Below are positions 1 to 6,587 of a stretch of DNA of 8,724 nt, one piece after another. The position numbers and the translations under genes are program-made. Source of the stretch: JAULUH01 sp032111745 (GTDB lineage: Bacteria > Chloroflexota > Anaerolineae > JAAEKA01); NCBI GenBank assembly GCA_032111745.1, contig JAULUH010000528.1:1-8724 (forward strand), read 5' to 3'. The notes under the pieces were generated by a model. It did no database searches, was not told the DNA's origin, and worked only from the letters and a program-made list of their open reading frames with translations. Numbering within the stretch: the first letter of the stretch is position 1; each line of letters starts with the position of its first letter.

Positions 1-2
1 CG

Positions 3-1118
3 GATACCGAGTTCGGCGGTCTGCACCTCATGGAGATCGCTCGCGGTTGTGGCCGTGGCTGCCGCTTCTGTCTGGCTGGCTACGTCTACCGGCCGCCGCG
101 CGAGCAGCCCCTGGAGCTGCTCATGGAATGGGCCAGGCAGGGCCTCAAGCACAGAGATCGCATAGGACTCATCTCCGCCGCGGTGTCCGATCATACGCAA
201 ATCGACGAACTCGCCATCCGGCTGCGGGCCCTGGGGGCCAGGCTTAGCGTCAGCTCCATGCGCGTCGATCCGATCTCGGTCCCCCTGGTGCAGGCGCTGA
301 GGGATAGCGGCGCCCAAACCCTTACCATTGCTCCTGAGGCCGGCAGCCAGCGCCTGCGCGACATCATCAACAAGACCCAGACCGAGCAGCAGATTCTCGA
401 CGCCGTAGACCTGGCCGAGTCCCTGGGATTTCCCCAGTTGAAGATGTATTTCATGGTTGGACATCCGGGAGAGACCGACGCCGACGTGCAAGCGCTGGTC
501 GATTTGGTGTTGGAGACACGGCGGCGCTTCGGGCGGCGCCTGGTGATCAACGCTACACCCTACGTGCCCAAGGCCCATACCCCCTTTCAATGGGAGGCCA
601 TGACGGGCGAGGATATCGTGGTGCAGCGGCAAAAGGCGATCCAGCGCGCGGTGGGCCGCCACCAGGTGGCGGTACGCGCCGACTCGGCACCGTGGGCGGG
701 TGTGCAGGCCGTGCTGGCACGGGGTGACCGGCGGCTGGCACCTGTGCTGCTCAGCCTGGATCAGCTATCTATCGCCGGCTTTGACCGGGCGTTGGCCGAC
801 CACGGCCTCAGCCGGGCCGAGTTTCTGAGTGCCCGACAGCCCGGCGAACCCCAGCCATGGGATATCGTCGAAAGCGGTGTCAGCGCCAACTACTTCTTGT
901 TCGAACACCGGCGCGCCGAGCGCGCGGAGACCGGCTTGAGCTGCCCGCCTGACGCCAGCGGCTGTCTCACCTGCGGCTCCTGTGACACCGAGTGGGCCTA
1001 TCGGGCCACCGGCGGCCTCCCCGTGAAGAGCAAGGGACCCTGGCGGGCCGCGGACTGGCGCCCGGCGCCTGTGCCTATCTCGCTGGTCCCGGCGGCACCA
1101 ACAATCTCACCCGGGTGA
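3..1118 (+). CDS. B12-type radical SAM protein, C-terminal part (5' end outside window)
   Basis: The reading frame is open from the window edge, so the Met codon at 30 is internal and the gene starts upstream. The visible part opens with a radical SAM cluster motif C-x3-C-x2-C (RGCGRGCRFCLAGYVYRP, Cys16, Cys20 and Cys23 of the fragment), which binds the [4Fe-4S] cluster that cleaves S-adenosylmethionine. The TIM-barrel core follows, with recognisable strings such as SSMRVD, TLTIAPEAGSQRLR and LKMYFMVGHPGETD. These match the large B12-binding radical SAM proteins (TIGR03960-like), whose cobalamin-binding half would lie off the left edge. The C-terminus carries a further cysteine group (GLSCPPDASGCLTCGSC), possibly a second metal site. 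The substrate is unknown. The stop is 4 nt before pgeF, so the two are probably co-transcribed and translationally coupled. The radical SAM call is firm; the subfamily is inferred. Confidence 0.9.
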   Translation, partial: DTEFGGLHLMEIARGCGRGCRFCLAGYVYRPPREQPLELLMEWARQGLKHRDRIGLISAAVSDHTQIDELAIRLRALGARLSVSSMRVDPISVPLVQALRDSGAQTLTIAPEAGSQRLRDIINKTQTEQQILDAVDLAESLGFPQLKMYFMVGHPGETDADVQALVDLVLETRRRFGRRLVINATPYVPKAHTPFQWEAMTGEDIVVQRQKAIQRAVGRHQVAVRADSAPWAGVQAVLARGDRRLAPVLLSLDQLSIAGFDRALADHGLSRAEFLSARQPGEPQPWDIVESGVSANYFLFEHRRAERAETGLSCPPDASGCLTCGSCDTEWAYRATGGLPVKSKGPWRAADWRPAPVPISLVPAAPTISPG

Positions 1119-1122
1119 CGCC

Positions 1123-1932
1123 GTGACTCAGCCCCTTCCTCCGCTGGAACGCTTCGCCAGCCTGGCTGCCTACCCCGGCCTGCTCCATGGCCTGAGCACC
1201 AGGCACGGCGGTGTCAGTCGCGGCCCCTTTGCCACCTTGAATCTGGGTTGGACCGTCGGCGACGAGCGCGACCGTGTGGAAGGCAACTATCAGCTGCTGT
1301 GCGCTGCCCTGGACGTGCCGCGGGGTGATTTGACGACGACCTGGCAGGTGCACGGCCGCCAGATTGTGACGGCAGCCGCTGGCGACCGCGGGTCCATGAT
1401 CGCCAAAGCCGACGGCATCGTGACCGATGTGCCGAATCTCCCCATCACCCAACGCTACGCCGATTGCACGCCGGTGCTGGTGTATGACTGGCGTCGCCAC
1501 GCGGTGGGCATGGTCCATGCCGGCTGGCGCGGTACGGTGGCCGGGGTATCGTCGGCCCTGGTCACAGCCTTGACGGCAGCCTATGGCTCCCAGGTCGACG
1601 ACCTGGTGGCCGTCGTGGGCCCGGCCATTGGACCGTGCTGTTACCAGGTGGGGCCGGAGGTGGTGGCTGCGGTGCAACAGGCCTTCCCTGGGGTCGATCA
1701 CCTGCTAGTCGGCCACGCAGCCTCGCCGGCCAACGGGCACGACGGGGCCGGCCCGGCCAATGTCCACTTCGATCTGTGGGAGGCCAATCGATGGCAACTG
1801 GCGCGGGCTGGCATAGGCCACATCGAAGTCTCTGGGGTCTGCACCCGCTGCCGGCGTGATGTCTACTTTTCCCACCGGGGCGATGCCGGTCACACTGGCC
1901 GCTTTGCCGCGGTGATGATGCTGAAGAGCTAG
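1123..1932 (+). CDS. pgeF: Peptidoglycan editing factor PgeF (YfiH/DUF152, multicopper-oxidase_4 fold)
   Basis: A 269-residue protein of normal family length. Three conserved metal-site segments are intact: WQVHG (His77), RYADC (Cys115) and VHAGWRG (His132). The family signatures HGLSTRHGGVS at the N-terminus, VGPAIGPCCYQVG in the middle and VCTRC...YFSHRGD near the C-terminus are also present. Family members are zinc/copper-binding enzymes. They were first annotated as polyphenol oxidases and are now linked to purine nucleoside phosphorylase/deaminase activity and to editing of misincorporated L-Ser in cell-wall precursors. The start is GTG 1123, placed 4 nt after the upstream stop. No strong Shine-Dalgarno sequence is visible, so coupled re-initiation is likely. 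yggS follows 6 nt downstream. The protein corresponds to YlmD of the Gram-positive ylm division-associated cluster. Confidence 0.95.
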   Translation: MTQPLPPLERFASLAAYPGLLHGLSTRHGGVSRGPFATLNLGWTVGDERDRVEGNYQLLCAALDVPRGDLTTTWQVHGRQIVTAAAGDRGSMIAKADGIVTDVPNLPITQRYADCTPVLVYDWRRHAVGMVHAGWRGTVAGVSSALVTALTAAYGSQVDDLVAVVGPAIGPCCYQVGPEVVAAVQQAFPGVDHLLVGHAASPANGHDGAGPANVHFDLWEANRWQLARAGIGHIEVSGVCTRCRRDVYFSHRGDAGHTGRFAAVMMLKS

Positions 1933-1938
1933 GCAACA

Positions 1939-2736
1939 ATGGCCCACGGCGCCAAAGGCACGATCCAAGACCCATCCCTGCACCTGCTTGGGGAGCAAGG
2001 GCAGCGGTCCTCCCAGGTGCCGGACGTGGCGGCCAACCTGCGGCGGGTGCGCGAGCAGCTTGCCGCGGCTGCGGTTCGGGCAGGGCGCCAGGGCGGCGAT
2101 ATCACCCTGGTCGCCGTGAGCAAGACCAAGCCGGTGACCCTGGTACAGGCTGCCCTGGCAGCCGGGCAGGTGGATTTCGGCGAAAACCTGGTGGAGGAAG
2201 CCTGGGCGAAGTTCGCCGATCCCGGCGACCAATCCTCACTGGCCAGCAGGGGTGTGCCTGGTGTGCGACTCCACCTGATCGGCCCCATTCAAAGCCGCAA
2301 GGCCGCGTTGGCCGTGGCGTGCCGCCCTGTGCTGATCCATGCGGTGGACCGGCTGAAGATCGCCCACCGGCTGGATCGTTTTGCTGCCGATGCCGGCCTC
2401 CGCCTGGGCATCCTGCTCGAGATAAATGTGTCAGGCGAACCCAGCAAGTTTGGCTTTGCGCCCGATCAGCTCGATCAAGCCATGGACGGGCTGTTGAGCC
2501 TGCCGCACCTGCTGGTACAGGGTTTGATGACGATCCCGCCGTATCATTCAGACCCGGAGATGGCGCGGCCCTACTTTGTCCAGCTGCGCCATCTGCAGGA
2601 GCGCCTGGCGGCATCCTATGCCGAGGCCAGCTGGCGCCACCTCAGCATGGGTATGAGCCACGACTTTGTCGTAGCGGTCGAGGAGGGCGCCACCATCGTG
2701 CGGGTTGGCACGGCGATATTTGGCGAGCGAACATGA
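1939..2736 (+). CDS. yggS: YggS/YlmE/PROSC-family pyridoxal phosphate homeostasis protein
   Basis: This is a cytosolic single-domain PLP-binding protein with the fold of bacterial alanine racemase. It buffers free PLP and affects amino-acid pools and has no firmly assigned reaction. The Schiff-base lysine is Lys62 in LVAVSKTKP. Other family strings are FGENLVEE, HLIGPIQSRK, EINVSGEPSKFGF and LSMGMSHDF, with RVGTAIFGER at the C-terminus. From ATG 1939 the product is 265 residues, about 26 more than usual, and the first residues do not resemble the family. An in-frame GTG at 2017, just before the conserved helix (PDVAANLRRVREQ), would give a typical 239 residues. Neither start has a clear Shine-Dalgarno sequence; ATG is kept because it lies 6 nt after pgeF. 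The stop overlaps proC in ATGA. Confidence 0.93.
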   Translation: MAHGAKGTIQDPSLHLLGEQGQRSSQVPDVAANLRRVREQLAAAAVRAGRQGGDITLVAVSKTKPVTLVQAALAAGQVDFGENLVEEAWAKFADPGDQSSLASRGVPGVRLHLIGPIQSRKAALAVACRPVLIHAVDRLKIAHRLDRFAADAGLRLGILLEINVSGEPSKFGFAPDQLDQAMDGLLSLPHLLVQGLMTIPPYHSDPEMARPYFVQLRHLQERLAASYAEASWRHLSMGMSHDFVVAVEEGATIVRVGTAIFGERT

Positions 2737-3572
2737 CAATGCTACAGAACACGACTCTCAGTTTCATTGGCGGAGGGGTCATGGCCGAGGCCATGATCAA
2801 AGGTATCCTCGGCAACGATCTCATGGGCCCTGACCAGGTGATCGTCTCTGGCCCCAATGTCGAGCGCGGCAGCCAACTGGCCGACCGCTACGGCATCCGG
2901 TTCACTGCATCCAACAGCGAGGCCGCGGACTTTGGCGAGACCGTGGTGCTCAGCATCAAGCCCCAGGTCTTGCCCCACCTCATCGGCGACCTGCGCGGCC
3001 ATCTGCGCCGCAATGCGCTCTTGCTATCCATCCTGGCCGGCGTGCGCATCAGCACTATCCTGCGCGGCCTGGCCCATCCTGCTATCGTGCGAGCCATGCC
3101 TAACACGCCGGCTCAAGTTGGGATGGGGATGACCGTGTGGACGGCCACCCATGAGGTGAGCGACCGGCAACGCGGGCACACGCGTGCTGTGCTGGGGGCG
3201 TTGGGCGAGGAGCTGTTTGTGGAAGACGAGGGTTACCTCGATATGGCCACGGCCCTCAGCGGCACCGGCCCGGCCTATGTCTTGCTCTTCATGGAGGCCC
3301 TCATCGACGCCGGAGTGCACATGGGATTCTCCCGCCGCATTGCCGAGCAGCTGGTGTTGCAGACCATGGCTGGCACTGTGGAGGTTGCGCGCCAGTCCAG
3401 CCTGCATCCGGCCCAGTTGCGCAACATGGTCACGTCGCCCGGGGGCACCTCGGCCGAGGCCATCTATGAGCTGGAGAAGGGCACCCTGCGCACCGTGGTG
3501 TCCAAGGCCGTGTGGGCAGCCTATCGCAAGTCCAAATTCCTGGGCGATCTCTCGGAGAAACCGGAGTCCTAG
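2733..3572 (+). CDS. proC: Pyrroline-5-carboxylate reductase
   Basis: Catalyses the last step of proline synthesis, NAD(P)H-dependent reduction of 1-pyrroline-5-carboxylate, in the cytosol. The 279-residue product starts with a Rossmann dinucleotide motif (FIGGGVMAEAM, Gly13 to Met21), then VVLSIKPQVL (71-80) and RAMPNTPA (120-127). The helical dimerisation/catalytic part carries SGTGPAY (176-182) and the P5CR signature MVTSPGGTSAEAI (232-244). The open frame extends upstream to 2319, but that part only shadows yggS. ATG 2733 overlaps the yggS stop (ATGA) and gives the normal length. A second ATG at 2739 is possible. Coupling to yggS is likely. yggT follows after 4 nt. Confidence 0.96.
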   Translation: MTMLQNTTLSFIGGGVMAEAMIKGILGNDLMGPDQVIVSGPNVERGSQLADRYGIRFTASNSEAADFGETVVLSIKPQVLPHLIGDLRGHLRRNALLLSILAGVRISTILRGLAHPAIVRAMPNTPAQVGMGMTVWTATHEVSDRQRGHTRAVLGALGEELFVEDEGYLDMATALSGTGPAYVLLFMEALIDAGVHMGFSRRIAEQLVLQTMAGTVEVARQSSLHPAQLRNMVTSPGGTSAEAIYELEKGTLRTVVSKAVWAAYRKSKFLGDLSEKPES

Positions 3573-3576
3573 AACA

Positions 3577-3849
3577 ATGGCAGAGATCCTCTACAACTTC
3601 TTCAATTTCCTGTTCGGGGCCCTGAGCCTTCTCATCCTGGTTCGGGTCCTCATGAGCTGGATTCCCAACCTGGATCCGTCCAACCCCCTGGTGCGTCTGA
3701 TTCACCAGCTGACCGATCCCATTCTGGAGCCGGCCCGCCGCCTGATTCCGCCCATTGGCGGGCTTGATCTCTCGCCGTTGATCGTGCTGCTTCTGATCGA
3801 TTTCGTGATCCGGCCGCTCACGCTGCAGCTGCTCGCCAGGCTGATGTAG
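3577..3849 (+). CDS. yggT: YggT/YlmG-family integral membrane protein
   Basis: A 90-residue, strongly hydrophobic protein. It has two predicted transmembrane segments (about residues 9-28 and 66-88) around a short loop containing TDPILEPARRLIPP. The pattern LVRVLMSWIP near the end of the first segment and GGLDLSPLIVLLLIDF in the second are typical of the family. Homologues (YlmG in Gram-positives, YCF19 in plastids) are tied to envelope organisation, osmotic tolerance and nucleoid or division placement, without a known enzymatic role. The start is ATG 3577, 4 nt after the proC stop, with GGAG at 3563-3566 as ribosome binding site. The open frame reaching back to 3184 only shadows proC and is ignored. 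The order yggS-proC-yggT is seen in many bacteria. Confidence 0.93.
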   Translation: MAEILYNFFNFLFGALSLLILVRVLMSWIPNLDPSNPLVRLIHQLTDPILEPARRLIPPIGGLDLSPLIVLLLIDFVIRPLTLQLLARLM

Positions 3850-3870
3850 GCCCGGCGCCAGCCCGGTGCC

Positions 3871-3876
3871 AAGGAA
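3871..3876 (+). promoter_or_regulatory. Ribosome binding site deciding the lipoprotein start
   Basis: AAGGAA lies 7 nt before ATG 3884. It is too close to the GTG at 3878 and lies downstream of the GTG at 3866, so it singles out ATG 3884. That start also gives a compact lipoprotein signal peptide. Confidence 0.6.
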
Positions 3877-3883
3877 TGTGACC

Positions 3884-4669
3884 ATGCCCAGTAGCCGAGC
3901 CTTCGCCCTACCCGCTATCGCCTTGCTGGTGGCGGCTTGCGCGCCCGTGCCGGCCGGTGACCTGGCCGCTACCGTGACCTCTTCCTCAGCCGTCACTCCC
4001 ACGGCAACTGTGATCCTCATGCCAACATCAACGCCCGCCGACGCCGAGCCACCGCGTTCTCCCGCCCAGGTCGACATCCCTGTCGTGCCTCCTGAACTAG
4101 GACCTGTGGTAACTGAGGTCGCCGCCGACCTGGCCCAGCGGTTGGCGGTCCCCCAGGAGGCCATCACGGTGGTCAGGGCCGAAGCCGTCGTGTGGCCGGA
4201 TGCTGGCCTGGGCTGTCCGCAACCCGGTATGGCTTATGCTCAGGTGCTTGTGGAGGGGCTACAGGTCGTGCTGGAGGTCGACGGCCAGGCCTATGCTTAC
4301 CATGGCCGGTCCCCAGACCAGATGTTTCTTTGTGGCCCCACAGGGCCGGTTCCCCCGGGCCAGCTGCCCGCAGCCAGCGACACCCGCGGCAGCATCTCCA
4401 CTCCCGTAGACCAGACTCAGGTCATAGTCGACATTGTCAAGGCCGACCTGGCCCAACAGTTGGGTGTACCGGTTGATAGCATTGAAGTGGTATCGGTAAC
4501 CCCACAGCAGTGGCGCACCAGCGGCCTGGGTTGCGAGCAGCCAGACCAGATGTACATGCAGGTGATCACGCCAGGTCTGCAAATCGTGCTGGCCGTTGGA
4601 GACGGGATCTACACCTACCATACGGACTTGCAGGGCAACTTCATCCTCTGCTCGCAGGGGGCGCGCTGA
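3884..4669 (+). CDS. Secreted lipoprotein with two tandem GLGC-QP repeat domains, function unknown
   Basis: ATG 3884 is preferred over in-frame GTGs at 3866 and 3878 because AAGGAA (3871-3876) lies 7 nt before it. The 261-residue product begins with a lipoprotein signal peptide: Arg5, a hydrophobic stretch, then lipobox LLVAAC with Cys19 as lipidation site. A low-complexity Thr/Ser/Pro/Ala linker (about 20-70) follows. Two copies of one domain come next, residues 76-150 and 182-256. They align without gaps at an offset of 106 residues, with 34 of 75 positions identical by my count. Shared marks are ADLAQ-L-VP, W-x6-C with GLGC-QP, Y-QV, GLQ-VL, Y-YH and a final LC. The Cys pair in each copy (111/150 and 217/256) is equally spaced, which suggests a disulfide. 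Similar domains occur in Chloroflexota exported proteins as I recall; no function is known. The gene follows yggT by 34 nt and may share its transcript. Confidence 0.85.
   Translation: MPSSRAFALPAIALLVAACAPVPAGDLAATVTSSSAVTPTATVILMPTSTPADAEPPRSPAQVDIPVVPPELGPVVTEVAADLAQRLAVPQEAITVVRAEAVVWPDAGLGCPQPGMAYAQVLVEGLQVVLEVDGQAYAYHGRSPDQMFLCGPTGPVPPGQLPAASDTRGSISTPVDQTQVIVDIVKADLAQQLGVPVDSIEVVSVTPQQWRTSGLGCEQPDQMYMQVITPGLQIVLAVGDGIYTYHTDLQGNFILCSQGAR
4109..4333 (+). repeat. Lipoprotein internal repeat, copy 1
   Basis: Encodes residues 76-150 of the lipoprotein. It pairs with copy 2 exactly 318 nt downstream, with no insertions or deletions needed. Invariant positions include ADLAQ, VP, Trp104, GLGC (Cys111), QP, GLQ, YxYH and the closing LC (Cys150). 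The similarity is at the protein level; the DNA has diverged. Confidence 0.85.
4427..4651 (+). repeat. Lipoprotein internal repeat, copy 2
   Basis: Encodes residues 182-256. It keeps Trp210, GLGC (Cys217), QP, GLQ, YTYH and LC (Cys256) at the same spacing as copy 1. About 45% identity between copies points to an old duplication held under selection. Confidence 0.85.
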
Positions 4670-4698
4670 TCCGTCTACTCACGGCAACGCGCCGGCCA

Positions 4699-5412
4699 TC
4701 ACGCCTGGCTGTGCAGTAACCGGCCGCAGGATGGGCAGAAGACTCGCTGGCCGTCCTGTTCGGCGTTGCGGGCCTGCTGGATGATCCCAGTCGCCAGCAC
4801 CATACCGCATCCGCCACAGGCGTCGCCGCGCAGTAGCGCCAGCGCCCGTCCCCGCTTGCGCGTGCGCAGGGTGCGATAGAGCTCCTGGTCCACGCTCGAG
4901 AGGGAGGCCCACTGGCGCTGCAGGCGAGCGCCCAGAGATTTCAGTTCCGCTGTGCTGCGCTCGCGCTCCTGGAACACTGCCTCCTGCGCGGCGCGCCAGG
5001 CTGACTCCTGCTCGGCGAGCTGTGCCTGCCGTTGGCCTAGCGCTCCCTGCCAGCGCTCAACCTCCAGCAGTGCCTCGAGAAGCTGATCCTCCAGCGCCGT
5101 CTGGTGTCGCCGCAGGGCCTCCACGTTGGCCTCCATGGCAGCCAGCTCCTTGGGGATACGTACTCGTCCACTCATCAGGTCCCGCTCGGCAGACTGGATC
5201 CGCTGTACCAGGTCCCGAATCTCGGTGTCCAGCGCCCGTTGCTGGTCACGCCATCGTGCCAGCTCGGCTGTAGCCTCGGCTACCTCCGTGCGCGTGGTCT
5301 TGAGATCGTGGGGCTCCACCAGCTGTTTCTCCAACTCGGCCAGCCGCTGGCGTATCGCCTCGGCAGATAGGTCGGTCATTTGAACCGCCCACAGGTCGGC
5401 AACGGTGCTCAT
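4699..5412 (-). CDS. C4-type zinc ribbon protein with long coiled coil (DUF164/CT398 family)
   Basis: A 237-residue protein. Residues about 15-180 are rich in Glu, Arg, Gln, Leu and Ala in heptad-like order and should form a long antiparallel coiled-coil hairpin. Its turn carries the family segment SGRVRIPKELAAMEANVEAL (81-100). The C-terminus is a zinc ribbon with ACGGCG (Cys199, Cys202) and CPSCGRLL (Cys226, Cys229). Members of this family are widespread and poorly characterised; the chlamydial member CT398 is linked to type III secretion and sigma-54 partners. No specific role can be inferred here. The start is ATG at 5412, with an AGGGAGA Shine-Dalgarno sequence (5418-5424) 5 nt away and a good promoter upstream. 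It converges on the lipoprotein gene with 29 nt between the stops. Confidence 0.92.
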   Translation of the reverse strand: MSTVADLWAVQMTDLSAEAIRQRLAELEKQLVEPHDLKTTRTEVAEATAELARWRDQQRALDTEIRDLVQRIQSAERDLMSGRVRIPKELAAMEANVEALRRHQTALEDQLLEALLEVERWQGALGQRQAQLAEQESAWRAAQEAVFQERERSTAELKSLGARLQRQWASLSSVDQELYRTLRTRKRGRALALLRGDACGGCGMVLATGIIQQARNAEQDGQRVFCPSCGRLLHSQA

Positions 5413-5491
5413 GGCAGTCTCCCTAAGTCGGGTTCCGGCCAGCGCGTCCCATCAGGCTGCGCTGGTCCGGCCCCGGTGATGGTAGTCCCTG

Positions 5492-5520
5492 AGTATAGCA
5501 TAGCCCGGTTCACTCGCCAA
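5492..5520 (-). promoter_or_regulatory. Sigma-70-type promoter for the zinc ribbon gene
   Basis: On the - strand a -35 box TTGGCG (5515-5520) is followed by a 17-bp spacer and -10 TATACT (5492-5497). TGC directly before the -10 makes it an extended -10. Transcription should start near 5485, giving a leader of about 70 nt. Four of six -35 and five of six -10 bases fit the consensus. Confidence 0.65.
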
Positions 5521-5542
5521 GCATCAACGGCTCCAGCCCAGT

Positions 5543-5571
5543 TTGAAACAGGGTGCGTTCTATGCTAAAAT
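5543..5571 (+). promoter_or_regulatory. Sigma-70-type promoter for the pilin-like gene and comF
   Basis: A -35 box TTGAAA (5543-5548), 17-bp spacer, then -10 TAAAAT (5566-5571) preceded by TGC (extended -10). The expected start is near 5578, about 36 nt before ATG 5614. With the - strand promoter 5492-5520 it forms a divergent pair. Both carry CTATGCTA at the -10, appearing as an inverted repeat at 5496-5503 and 5560-5567. Confidence 0.7.
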
Positions 5572-5613
5572 GGCAGGGAAAGCAAAAGAGCAGTCGAGGA
5601 GACTACGCCCAAC

Positions 5614-5778
5614 ATGTCCAGAGAACCTGCACGCCACGGTGAAGCAGGCCAGAGCTTTCTAGAGTTCGCCCTTATCCTGATCTTGATCGCCATCGTCGTC
5701 CTGGCCATCTTCTTGATCATGGGAGACGAGATCCGAACCTTCGTCAACGACCTGCTGCAAACCTGGTTTCCTGGCTAG
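5614..5778 (+). CDS. Flp-type (type IVb) prepilin-like small protein, 54 residues
   Basis: A short gene easily missed by length cut-offs. The N-terminal 12 residues are polar and carry Arg3 and Arg7, ending at Gly12. They are followed by QSFLEFALILILIAIVV, so a prepilin peptidase cut after Gly12 would leave the conserved Glu at mature position +5 followed by an aromatic residue (LEF), as in Flp/TadE pilins. A hydrophobic helix spans about 18-36. A short amphipathic tail (GDEIRTFVNDLLQTWFPG) gives a mature product of 42 residues. Supports for real expression are the strong extended -10 promoter, a GAGGAG ribosome site (5596-5601, 12 nt from the ATG) and comF 30 nt downstream with no terminator between. 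No Tad ATPase or other pilus gene is in the window. It could alternatively be a simple single-span membrane protein. The subfamily is inferred. Confidence 0.72.
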   Translation: MSREPARHGEAGQSFLEFALILILIAIVVLAIFLIMGDEIRTFVNDLLQTWFPG

Positions 5779-5808
5779 TTCATTCGCCTTCATCCAGGGG
5801 GGATTAAG

Positions 5809-6561
5809 ATGCCTGCGACATTGTCTGTCGTCCAGGGGATCGCGCGTGTGCCCGCTCCGTTATCGCCGGCCAGGCAATGGACTGGCCGGCTGCTCGACGT
5901 CTTGTTTCCGCCGCAATGCGGCGGCTGTAAGCGGGCAGGCACCTTCTGGTGTGCAGAGTGCAATGCTGCGCTCCAGCCCGTCCCGTTACCAGCTTGCCGG
6001 CGCTGTGGGCTGCCCCTCGCTGTCGGCACCACCTGTCCCGACTGTGCGGCTGGTCAACCTGGCAGGATCGTCATACGCTCAGTGGGCCTGTACGCTCAAC
6101 CCCTCAGTGCCGCCATCCAACAGCTCAAGTACCAGGGGGTGATGTCCCTGGCCGAGCCACTGGGCCAGTTGATGGCGGACTTCTGGCTGGCCCGGGCTGT
6201 GGCCATGGATGTGGTGGTACCGGTGCCGCTGCACGAGCGCAGGCTCCGTAGCCGTGGCTTCAACCAGGCTCAGCTGCTGGCTACGGTCTTCTGCCGGCGC
6301 ATCCGGCTGCCCCTGGTTGAGGAAGGGCTTTTGCGCCGCGGCCGGGATACGCCCCAGCAGGTGCAGCTAGGGCCGGAGGAACGGCGGCACAATGTGCTTG
6401 GCGCCTTTGCCTGGCACGGCCCGCCGCTGCAGGGCGCGCGCGTGCTGCTCATCGACGATGTGGCTACCACCGGGGCCACCCTCTCGGCCTGCGGGCAGGT
6501 GCTGCGTGCCGCGGGCGCGTCGCGAGTCTGGGCTCTGACCGTGGCGCGCGCCGTCTCCTGA
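5809..6561 (+). CDS. comF: ComF-family phosphoribosyltransferase-like competence protein
   Basis: A 250-residue protein with an N-terminal double zinc finger (Cys37, 40, 48, 51 and Cys63, 66, 76, 79). A PRTase fold follows, including the family strings LKYQG, VVPVPLHERRLRSRGFNQA (136-154) and the PRPP-binding loop VLLIDDVATTGAT (212-224). ComF proteins are needed for DNA uptake and processing in natural transformation. They are thought to act on incoming single strands in the cytosol, and they are also kept in species never shown to be competent. ATG 5809 has GGGGGGA (5797-5803) 5 nt upstream. GTG 5848 also has an AGGGGA (5834-5839) and would remove a poorly conserved 13-residue extension. 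The gene shares a transcript with the pilin-like gene and precedes hpf, a neighbourhood also seen in Firmicutes. Confidence 0.95.
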   Translation: MPATLSVVQGIARVPAPLSPARQWTGRLLDVLFPPQCGGCKRAGTFWCAECNAALQPVPLPACRRCGLPLAVGTTCPDCAAGQPGRIVIRSVGLYAQPLSAAIQQLKYQGVMSLAEPLGQLMADFWLARAVAMDVVVPVPLHERRLRSRGFNQAQLLATVFCRRIRLPLVEEGLLRRGRDTPQQVQLGPEERRHNVLGAFAWHGPPLQGARVLLIDDVATTGATLSACGQVLRAAGASRVWALTVARAVS

Positions 6562-6587
6562 GCACCAACCCTGTCGGCGCAGATGGG

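Noticed and set aside
1075..1701. 208-residue open frame on the - strand
   Set aside because: It is antisense to pgeF, His-rich and without recognisable motifs, so a shadow.
2319..2732. Long open frame running upstream of proC (would add 138 residues)
   Set aside because: It lies inside yggS in another frame, has Pro/Arg/Cys-rich shadow composition and no family similarity. ATG 2733 at the ATGA overlap gives a standard ProC.
3184..3576. Open frame running upstream of yggT
   Set aside because: It is a shadow of proC, rich in Arg, Pro, Ser and Trp. YggT starts naturally at ATG 3577 with a ribosome site.
3430..4167. 245-residue open frame on the - strand
   Set aside because: It is antisense to the ends of proC, yggT and the lipoprotein, with no motif or ribosome site.
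4660..4693. Possible bidirectional terminator (GGCGCG...CGCGCC) between the convergent lipoprotein and zinc ribbon genes
   Set aside because: The stem is only 6 bp with a 22-nt loop and no T-run, so it is not distinguishable from chance in GC-rich sequence.
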